NCBI RefSeq assembly: GCF_032854445.1
Contig: NC_088307.1
Coordinates: forward strand, 930,001 to 994,000
DNA length: 64,000 nucleotides
Direction: 5' to 3'
Source: Liolophura sinensis
Taxonomy: Eukaryota > Mollusca > Polyplacophora > Chitonida > Chitonidae
Shown here piece by piece: positions 24,701-36,700 of this stretch; the stretch's first letter is position 1; each line of letters opens with the position of its first letter. The translations under genes and the position numbers were made by a program. Below the pieces are notes generated by a model. That model saw only the letters and a list, made by a program, of their open reading frames with translations. It was not told the DNA's origin and did no database searches.

Positions 24701-27700
24701 GCAGTGCCCTGCACCTACATTGTATACAATGGCGTCCAACATGGGCTATGCTGGGGGAAAGCCATGACCATCTGTAGGTTGCAGCCGTGCCCTGGCCCTA
24801 CATTGTATACAATGGCGTCCAACATGGGCTTTGCCGGGGGACACACATGACCATCTCCAGGTTGCAGCAGTGCCCTGCACCTACATTGTATACAATGGCG
24901 TCCAACATGGGCTATGCTGGGGGAAAGCCATGACCATCTGTAGGTTGCAGCCGTGCCCTGGCCCTACATTGTATACAATGGCGTCCAACATGGGCTTTGC
25001 CGGGGGACACACATGACCATCTCCAGGTTGCAGCAGTGCCCTGGCCCTACATTGTATACAATGGCGTCCAACATGGGCTATGCTGTGGGGAAAGCCATGA
25101 CCATCTCCAGGTTGCAGCCGTGCCCTGGCCCTACATTGTATACAGTGGCGTCCAACATGGGCTTTGCCGGGGGACACACATGACCATCTCCAGGTTGCAG
25201 CAGTGCCCTGCACCTACATTGTATACAATGGCGTCCAACATTGGCTATGCCGAGGGACACCCATGATCATCTCCAGGTTGCAGCCGTGCCCTGGCCCTAC
25301 ATTGTATACAATGGCGTCCAACATGGGCTTTGCCGGGGGACACACATGACCATCTCCAGGTTGCAGCCGTGCCCTGGTCCTACATTGTATACAGTGGCGT
25401 CCAACATGGGCTTTGCCGGGGGACACACATGACCATCTCCAGGTTGCAGCCGTGCCCTGGTCCTACATTGTATACAATGGCGTCCAACATGGGCTTTGCC
25501 GGGGGACACACATGACCATCTCCAGGTTGCAGCAGTGCCCTGGCCCTACATTGTATACAATGGCGTCCAACATGGGCTTTGCCGGGGGACACACATGACC
25601 ATCTCCAGGTTGCAGCCGTGCCCTGGTCCTACATTGTATACAATGGCGTCCAACATGGGCTTTGCCGGGGGACACACATGACCATCTCCAGGTTGCAGCC
25701 GTGCCCTGGTCCTACATTGTATACAATGGCGTCCAACATGGGCTTTGCCGGGGGACACACATGACCATCTCCAGGTTGCAGCAGTGCCCTGCACCTACAT
25801 TGTATACAATGGCGTCCAACATGGGCTTTGCCGGGGGACACACATGACCATCTCCAGGTTGCAGCCGTGCCCTGGTCCTACATTGTATACAATGGCGTCC
25901 AACATTTTCTATGCTGGGGGAAAGCCATGACCATCTCCAGGTTGCAGCAGTGCCCTGGCCCTACATTGTATACAATGGCGTCCAACATGGGCTTTGCCGG
26001 GGGACACACATGACCATCTCCAGGTTGCAGCCGTGCCCTGGTCCTACATTGTATACAATGGCGTCCAACATTTTCTATGCTGGGGGAAAGCCATGACCAT
26101 CTCCAGGTTGCAGCAGTGCCCTGGCCCTACATTGTATACAATGGCGTCCAACATGGGCTTTGCCGGGGGACACACATGACCATCTCCAGGTTGCAGCAGT
26201 GCCCTGCACCTACATTGTATACAATGGCGTCCAACATGGGCTTTGCCGGGGTACACCCATGACCATCTGCAGGTTGCAGCGGTGCCCTGCACCTACATTG
26301 TATACAATGGCGTCCAACATGGGCTATGCTGGGGGAAAGCCATGACCATCTCCAGGTTGCAGCCGTGCCCTGGCCCTACATTGTATACAGTGGCGTCCAA
26401 CATGGGCTCTGCCGGGGGACACACATGACCATCTCCAGGCTGCAGCGGTGCCCTGCACCTACATTGTATACAATGGCGTCCAACATGGGCTTTGCCGGGG
26501 GACACACATGACCATCTCCAGGTTGCAGCAGTGCCCTGCACCTACATTGTATACAATGGCGTCCAACATGGGCTTTGCCGGGGGACACACATGACCATCT
26601 CCAGGTTGCAGCAGTGCCCTGCACCTACATTGTATACAATGGCGTCCAACATTGGCTATGCTGGGGGACACACATGACCATCTCCAGGTTGCAGCAGTGC
26701 CCTGCACCTACATTGTATACAATGGCGTCCAACATGGGCTTTGCCGGGGTACACCCATGACCATCTCCAGGTTGCAGCAGTGCCCTGGCCCTACATTGTA
26801 TACAATGGCGTCCAACATGGGCTTTGCCGGGGGACACACATGACCATCTCCAGGTTGCAGCAGTGCCCTGCACCTACATTGTATACAATGGCGTCCAACA
26901 TGGGCTTTGCCGGGGTACACCCATGACCATCTCCAGGTTGCAGCAGTGCCCTGCACCTACATTGTATACAATGGCGTCCAACATGGGCTTTGCCGGGGGA
27001 CACACATGACCATCTCCAGGTTGCAGCAGTGCCCTGCACCTACATTGTATACAATGGCGTCCAACATGGGCTTTGCCGGGGGACACACATGACCATCTCC
27101 AGGTTGCAGCAGTGCCCTGCACCTACATTGTATACAATGGCGTCCAACATTGGCTATGCTGGGGGACACACATGACCATCTCCAGGTTGCAGCAGTGCCC
27201 TGCACCTACATTGTATACAATGGCGTCCAACATGGGCTTTGCCGGGGTACACCCATGACCATCTCCAGGTTGCAGCAGTGCCCTGGTCCTACATTGTATA
27301 CAATGGCGTCCAACATGGGCTTTGCCGGGGGACACACATGACCATCTCCAGGTTGCAGCAGTGCCCTGCACCTACATTGTATACAATGGCGTCCAACATG
27401 GGCTTTGCCGGGGGACACACATGACCATCTCCAGGTTGCAGCAGTGCCCTGCACAAACTTGCAAAAAGGAACCATGATTCAGCCATCATGAAAAATATGC
27501 TGTTGGGGTTCACCTGAACGACAGTCGAATAAAGAGAGATAAAGTTGGGTAACACCAAACAATTAATTTTTGATGATTGTTTAGTACTGCAATCACTGGT
27601 AGTTTTATTCAGGAAGGGACTGGGCATTGCTCTGGTTCGATTAATACAAGATTTTCTTCCCTTTGTAGGGTTCCGGTGACCTGGATAAAATATTTATTTA

Positions 27701-30700
27701 CTAATTTGAGTGGTGTTCTAAGCAATATATTCCAGAATATTTCACTTAGGACACCACAATAGCTAGAGGAAATCTGGCAGAAACGCAAGGAAAACTCACG
27801 ACCACCAGCAGATTCACTGTAAAAAAAGATTTTTATGATTCTAGCAACAGTGTGTTTAATAAATGCCATCTCACCTGTGGGAAAGTGTACAGGTTTGCAG
27901 TGTTTGTTTCAGACTCCTTTGAGCTCCAGTGTCGTGTGATAAACAAACCGTATGATGTGTTTGGGACGTGGTACAATGAGAGTTACCTGCTCTCAGGCAA
28001 CCTCTACTGGCTTGGTCACCTGGTGTCCTGCTCAGCTCTCTGGCTCAATAAGGTATGCTTCTTAACAGGAGAGTTTATCGTACATGTACCTGTGGCAATC
28101 AAACAATGTTCCATTCAGTTCATGTTTATAAAAGCCCTTTATGAAGTAAGTGGAGTTTTTGTCACTTTTGACATTCCCAACCACCGCTGCGACCAATTTT
28201 ATGAAACATTCTGAAAGAACTATGGGATGTAGAGACATAATCGGCAGTTCTGTGTAACTTGCATCTTTATTGACATGCAAAGTTTTGTTGTCATTTTTAT
28301 AATAATTATATGCATAAATTCCACTGAGAAAAGTGCCTTAGTGATTGAAAAGGTTGAAGATTTACACTATGTAGAGGGCAAAGTTGAAACTTTTCAGTTG
28401 TTTAAAGGATCATAAGGATAACTGGCAACCTTGTGTGCGTAACTCGGTATTCCCCCTCAAGCCCTACGCAGTTCAGGCGCTGTGGCAGCGTTCTGGGGGA
28501 CAGATCAGTGTAACCGATTTATTGGTCTGCACAATTACATTCCACGTAACCGACACGCAAATGATCATTTCCTTTGCAGCAAATTTCATGGCCTGTATTC
28601 AGCTAAGATCCAGATGTAGTGTAGGCACAATATATTACACACACACACTCCAAATGATTTACAGTATGTAGAGGGCAAAGTTGAAACTTTTCAGTTGTTT
28701 AAAGGATCATAAGCCGTTATCCAGACAGGGGAGATAACTAATGTACTGACAGTGCTCTCCCCATGGGTTAATGCGTGTACCTGGCTGCCACCTGTGGGAG
28801 CCCTACATGTAGTCACTTACTTGTCAATGGTTTCTTCCATCCATGGATTTTACCACCCTCATATTTGTAAATTAGTGCTGGAGTTTGGTGCAGAGTTTGG
28901 TGCTAGACATCAATCAGTCAAGATCTGTATAGTGGGTACATCTGTATAGTGGGGGCTTCAGAAAGTTACCAGTCTGTATTGGTTTTCTGTCTCACAGATA
29001 TAATGTTACTCGAACAACTCAGCTTGAAAGGCTACTTTATGTGGATTGGTGTCATGAAACATCTACCACCCCGTTCACACACCCCACCTCCCTCCTCACT
29101 CTCTCCCCCTCCCTCCCCCTCCCTCCTTACCCTCACCCCTTCTTCACCTCCTCCTCACCTGAATTCATCTGGGCCTCTGTCTACTGCCATACAGAGATTC
29201 ATACACTAATAATGGGTCATATACATGTATGAATTATGTCCCTTTGAAGGATTAGTCCATGTGAATATCACAATAAGCTTTTGTCAAACTGAGATGTCTA
29301 CAGAAATAGGGGATTGGACTCTTGGAAACTTCCTACACATTACATGTATGTGTACACAGTACATATTTTGTTGCATTTACTAAGGACTAATGGGATTTTT
29401 GGTTTCAATAACTGACCTCTAAATCTGGCTTCCCACGCAGAGGTCATGTTTGAAAAAGTTTGAAAATTTCAAGTTACTTGTTGCTGTCTCTCTGTGCCCC
29501 AGCACTAAGAGTGTAGATAAAGGACACAGGACTGGTTGGTCCGTGTTATTGTGATGTGATTGGATGGGATGTTGTGTCTTGTGTCTTCGGCATGACTCTT
29601 CAGTGATGATAGCACTTTGGTGGCATGCACTCGCCCTGCTACAAGTATAGTACAGCCGCATTCCAATCGAATATCCTACCTCCATCATGGCTACACGGTC
29701 TTGTATGCTGGGCCCACCATGATACCATCATGGGCAGATGATCTGAGCATCATATATACACGGGTGTAGGATTTTATGACATCAGCTGCTACATGTGTAT
29801 GGTCTTGGGACAAGTTAGCATGAAAACAACACTGTACATGTAGCTATTTAGATGTTTTCAGATTCTTTACTGCAGTTAAAGATGATGTCACAGTGTCATT
29901 CTCCTATGCCCCATTCTATACAAGCCTGGAAGTTTAAAATCTATCATACCGTATATGCTCGGTGAATGCGTATACAATAGTCTACAGTAGTCGGCTACAA
30001 ACATACGTGCTATAGACTCAAATTGTGAGTGAAATTGTTTAGCAGTTAAAAAATACTTTGTGTCAATACATGAACACATGTCGGATTTGTAACCAACATA
30101 GCATGAACACAGGCAAATTCTGATCAGGATGACAAGATGATATGCCCATGATGGTACCATGATGAGCCCACCATGGGTGTACGATCGTGTCAGGACAGCA
30201 GTAAGGAGTGGATCAGGATCTGCGTATGAAGGACTGTTCACATATGAGCTGGCCATGATGGGCGTAGGATACTCGCAGGCCATGAAATTTGGGTGGTTGG
30301 CATAACCAAAAAATCGGTTACGGGTTTTAAGCCTTGAATAACTTATCGTTCGGTTTCTCCATGCAAAAACAGACTAGTCGTTCCCACAAATTGGTTACGT
30401 GAGCATGTGGCTAATGAAGTCATCTACAGTACTTCCTGGCAGATTGCATTGCTCCGATTAATAAATAGAGCGTGGACCTCAACAAAAATTGCTTAGAGCG
30501 GAAAGTTGGTGACTCCATAAATATTTGTGCATAATTGCTTTGAGTTCAAGTTCAGTGGAACACTTGGCATCATGGCGGCTGTCATTCACAGTCGTATTAG
30601 CCGATGTTTTTTGCCAACAGACAAGTATTTAAACAACCTGGGAAGAGGTGGTTCCAACAACTGACATTTTTGTTAGCTGTCGCTGAGGATAACTGGCAAC

Positions 30701-33700
30701 CTTGTGTGCGTAACTCGGTATTCCCCCTCAAGCCCTACGCAGTTCAGGCGCTGTGGCAGTGTTCTGGGGGACAGATCAGTGTAACCGATTTATTGGTCTG
30801 CACAATTACATTCCACGTAACCGACACGCAAATGATCATTTCGTTTGCGGCAAATTTCATGGCCTGTATTCAGCTAAGATCCAGATGTAGTGTAGGCACA
30901 ATATATTACACACACACTCCAAATGACTCCTCCTCGTCTTGAGAATGAAAAATGGCTCATTATGACGTAAAAACCTGAGGATACATACATACATGTAGTG
31001 ACAGTATTGACGTATTTGGGGGAGGGAAGAGTTGGGGGTCGGGGCAGCTGCATTTTGATGAACCGACATGAGCGTTGTCACAGTAATGCTGAAATAGTTC
31101 AACCACCAACTGTCTAGGCGGGGATTAGTGCAAAGCTTGTTGTAGACCCACAGACGCTGACCGTTATTGACACGAAGGTATTTACTGAGTGTGTAAATTG
31201 TTAACATGTTTCAGACAGGTGTATTTAGGAAAGGTAAAAGCTGCACATGTACTGTTGTGTTCATAGACTTGCTTATATCAGAGGAGTAGGGCTAACAGCC
31301 AACACCTTCATCTTAGTATTTTTGGCCAGAGTCCATCAGAATCTAGTACAAATATACTACTGTTACTACAAAAAGTTTCTCCAAGTGAAAGGTTTAATGC
31401 CTGTAAAAGTATTAAAATGGATTGAGGAGATTTTTGTTCATTGTCTTTTATCTTTGTTTTGGTAACTTGGCATGGGAATCCCAGCAGATTCCTGTTGAAT
31501 GTAAAGCCCTGGTGTCAGTACGTGTATTAGGATTCTGTTTTGTTGTAGGCGTTTCAGGCAGTAGACACTGAGCAGGAATCTGTGGTTATGAGGCTCTTTC
31601 GATTCCACAACGTAAATGCCAGTTCTATCCGTACCATCATGATCGCCAGCTGCTGGAATGGTACAGCAGGTCCCCCGGAGGAGACCCTGGAGGTAGATAT
31701 GGCCTCAACCCTACCGCCCTGCCAGACCTGGAGCTGTGACCACAATAAAGGCCTAGATGACAACTGTCCCGGATCCAGGAAAATGCAAAACATGCGTTCG
31801 TTTGAAAATGGCGAATTTCGTTCCAATATTCTGGAAGTGGACCAAAATGAAGCGACGGACAAGCTAAATGGGACGATTGAGTACGATGCTGTTTATCGAC
31901 GGGCTGAAAACGCTTCGAAGGAAGATAGGCAGATGGATCAGAACACCGAATCCGAGGAGAGCAAGCTGAAGACAGAATCATTGTCTGTGACAGCGAGCGG
32001 AAGTGGGACTAAGGCTGGCACGAGCCGAGCTCCTGAATGTCCCCACTCCCCGGCTAAATTCCTGAGGTCCAATGACATTTTCCACGCATCCGCTTCCTCA
32101 TCGGCAAATATTGAAGAGCCTGTCAATTTTAGCCCACGATTTCGGGGCAAATTCCGTCACCGTTCGTCCATAGGCTCTGCCCCCTCCCCAGCTTGTGAGC
32201 AGACCCCTTCCACCTCTTCCCAGTTCTGTGATAAATACTTGATATTTACGACGGGCTCAATGACTTACACCCCGCATCAGATTGGTATCAAGAGAATCCG
32301 CTCGCTAGAGCCTGTCCAGGGAACTGTGTGCCGCACAGAGCACGGCGTTCGCCTCCTGCCAAATGTCGATGAAAATGTGTACGGCAATGACCCCGTAGGC
32401 TACAGTACAGTGGATCAGCTCATTAATCTACACGGCCACATTATTGGCATGAGCTTGTCACCTGACCACAGGTAAGTCGCCTAACTTAAGCTTGACATGT
32501 CATTTTGTGTACTGATAACATTATCAACTGGGTTAAAAGACAATGGAACAAACAACTTAACTTTAATGAGTGCGGAAGAGGGGTGGAAACTTACGGGTTA
32601 TCAAGAAACATGAAGGAGGGCGTCCAAAGATCCTTTTGTGAGGCCATTTTGTTATAGCCTGGTGTCCAGATTTCATTTTCTCCTGTCACTCCCATGTTAA
32701 AAGTGCTGAAAACTGGGTGTCCAGATAACACCTGTTTTCTGTTTTTCCTGTCCACTGGAACAGGCGGCTGGGTGGACAGGTAACTGTCTAACCCTGTGGT
32801 GGAAACAGACCTGAACAGGTACATATTGCATTAGCTCGATTAAATACGCATTCATCATGGATGGGATGGGCTTTACCACACTCTCCAGTTTAGGGGTGTT
32901 TCAACAAATGAGGGTGAGATACATTTAAGTGTTCATGTACAGTGTATATAGCACACTTTAGAGTAGACTCTGATCTACCAGTAGTAAATCATAGATCATT
33001 GGTTCACTCCAGACGGGAGTCCTACCAAAGACTCAGAAGTTGAGGAGCTTCTGTCAGGTCTGTGTTTGGAGTGGAATAGCAGCTTTGCTCGGTTTCCTCC
33101 CACTGTAATGGTACCCACTGTCGAATAAATGAAATATTCTTGAGTATGGGCATAAAACAAAAATCAAATGAAATTCTTTTTGAATACCATTTTACAGTTC
33201 ACACAGTTTGTTTGATTCTGATAGATTCATCCACATAATTGAACCGCTGAAGATTTTTTTTTTTGCGAAGTCTGATTCATCTGTTATCAGAAAAACTAAA
33301 GTGTTGGCATCCAAAGTGTCATTTTACCATCTTCATGTGGTTCTTAAAGTTCATTTTTACACCAAACTTCTGGAGAAATACATTGAATCAGTTAACCTAA
33401 GAATTGGTACCCCTGGACAAATACGGTCGGACATCTAATCTGTTCAGGTGTTTTTGGTCCGCGTACACCGTAAGAATTGGTACCCATGGACAAATACGGT
33501 CAGACATCTAATCTGTTCAGGTGTTTTTGGTCCACGTACACCGTAAGAATCGGTACCCCTGGAAAAATACGGTCTAATCTATTCAGGTGTTTTTGGTCGG
33601 CGGGCACCACTGAAAACTAAATGAGTCAAATGCCAGTACCTGTGGAAACCTGGGTTTATTGAGGATATACTTAACTCCAGGCATCAGTGGGAGCTGCTCA

Positions 33701-36700
33701 GACACAAATGTGTGCAGACACCCATGTGTAATAACTCCTTCCCCTAAAAATATTTGGAAAATTTTGAAGCTGATGAAGTGCTGACAATCATGACATTTTA
33801 CATGTACTTCAAAAACTTCAACAACACTGTTGTAAATTTCTTGAAATCATACTTGTCAAACAGAAAACAGACGACCACACTACAATGCACCAGACTAACA
33901 TTAGAAATACACGGACGACCACACTACAATCTACCAGACTAACATGAGAAATACACGGACGACCACACCACAATCTACCAGACTAACATTAGAAATACAC
34001 GGACGACCACACTACAATCTACCAGACTAACATTAGAAATACACGGACGACCACACTACAATCTATCAGACTAACATTAGAACTACACGGACGACCACAC
34101 TGCAATCTACCAGACTAACATTGGAAATACATGGACGACCACACTGCAATCTACCAGACTAACATTAGAAATACACAGACGACCACACTACAATCTACCA
34201 GACTAACATTAGAAACACACGGACGACCACACTACAATCTACGAGACTAACATTAGAAACATACGGACGACCACACTGCAATCTACCAGACTAACATTAG
34301 AAACACACGGACGACCACACTGCAATCTACCAGACTAACATTAGAAACACACGGAGGACCACACTACAATGTACCACACTAACATTGGAAATACACGGAC
34401 GACCACACTACAATCTACCAGACTAACATTAGAAACACACGGACGACCACACTACAACGCACCAGACTAACATTAGAAATACACTAGTAAACAGGGTTAT
34501 GATCAGGCACATGTACCATTTGAATTGTGGAGATTAAATTTCACACATCAGTTAGTTTTGCCTCTATTTCGATGTTCTATTGGAAAAGTGCGCTTTGTTT
34601 GTGTGCATGTATTCCTTGAATATATTATTACCATATATATATAGCATTTTTTTGAAACCAGACGTGATACTACATGTATGACCATTGTATGGCCACATTC
34701 GGTATATAATTCTGACCAGGACGGTCAATTGTTGAATTGCCCAGATATTCCCATTATGTTTCTATATCAGAATGGAACAACAGACAAACACTCCAAGCCT
34801 CTGTAGTCAGCGGCAGTTCCTTTAATCTTCATATACAATGTACCTGTAGCAGAGAGAATGATCAGGATTCAAAGATTCTTACAAGTCCACTCTCCAATCC
34901 AGCCTTCTGCCTGTGGTCCAGAGTACTATTTTTATATCATGTTAAAAGCAAAGCATTATTAACTATAATCAAGGGTAACCATAACCATTGTCACGAGTAT
35001 ACAGGTTAGTGTGAGTTTGAACAGGTACAGACAGACAGGAGTTAATCCTCTTGATCTATAAACAATAGTCATTTATTAAACCATTCTATTTTACTACAGA
35101 TGACTGTTACTTTAAATCTGAATCTTGTAATCAGTGACATAGGTGAAATGTACAGCAGCCCTGGATTGGCCGTAACACTGTGTATACATGTAGGTGAAAT
35201 GTACAGCAGCCCTAGACTAGCCGTAATACTGTGTAGACATGTAGGTGAAATGTACAGCAGCCCTAGACTGGCTGTAATACTGTGTAGACATGTAGGTGAA
35301 ATGTACTCAGGTATCTTGATGTCTAGACACTGTATTCTCAGGTATCATGATGTCTAGACACTGTACTCTCAGGCATCTTGATGTGAGAATAAAGTGTCTA
35401 CCTTATTCTCAGGTATCTTGATGTCTAGACACTTTATTCTCAGGTATCTTGATGTCTAGACACTGTATTCTCAGCATCTTGATGTGAGAATAAAGTGTCT
35501 ACCTTATTCTCAGGTATGTTGATGTCTAGACACTGTATTCTCAGGTATGTTGATGTCTAGACACTGTATTCTCAGGTATGTTGATGTCTAGACACTGTAT
35601 TCTCTGGTATGTTGATGTCTAGACATCATTTCTAAGAATGGAAATTTGATGAAAAGTGATGTCTTTATTTGTTTCATTTTTATGGTCTTATGCAAACCTA
35701 GATACTCACCTTTGACATATTTACACATTTATATGAAGCCTTGATACATGTACTTATAAAATTAAATGAAATTAAAGTATTCTACTAGACACTATATTCT
35801 CAGGTATGTTGCGATATAAACACTGTAATCTCAGGTGTCTTTTAATAGGTGTAGAAACTGTTTGCAGGAAGTTTCAGGTATCTTGAGGTGTAGACACTAC
35901 ATGCACATGTATTCTCAGGTATCTTGAGGTGTAGACACTGTGCTTTCAGGTATCTTCAGGTGTAGACACTGTGCCTTCAGGTATCTTCAGGTGTAGACAC
36001 TGTGCCTTCAGGTATCTTCAGGTGTAGACATTGTTTTCACCTTTCAGGTATGTTGAGGAATAGACTCTTCTTTTCCAAGTACATGTATCTTGAGATGTAG
36101 ATGCTGTGTTCAGGGATCTTGAGGTGTAGACACTGTGTTTTCAGGTATCTTCAGGTGTAGACACTGTGCTTTCAGGAATGTGGAAGTAGACACTTTTTCC
36201 AAGTACATGTACACGTACATGTATCTTGAGATGTAGCCTTGTGTACACATTACTTTCAAGTATGTACAAGTGCATTCACATGAATATTTGTACGTGCGTG
36301 TTTCAGATATCTTTATGTAAACAGCCGACCTTGGCCCAAAGACTACCGCATTGAGAACCCGCTGTACCCTCCTCCAATCGCACAGGAAATCGACATTCAC
36401 GTGATTGACCTCGTCTACATGAAGGAAGTAGGAACTATGCACAGGTCTCACAAAGCCTACACTCCTAATGATGAATGCTTCTTTATATTTCTGGATGTCT
36501 GTGATGAATACGTGGCCAGGTTAGTAAAAGCTCAGTACTGATTCACTTGACTTTGCTCCTGACTTTGATGTGACTGTTGTCATGCTCTGAGCTGGTCGAA
36601 ACCTGACCAGAGCGTTGTCTTTCAATGGCTAGGTCACATGATGTTTGGATTCAATCCCAGCCTTTAGCAGTAATTCATTGATTCCCCTGGCCTCTGTGTC

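Noticed and set aside
24000-27475. Dozens of 61-89 codon frames on both strands
   Set aside because: Produced by the 83-bp satellite. The period is not a multiple of three, so each frame closes after about two units; no gene is implied.
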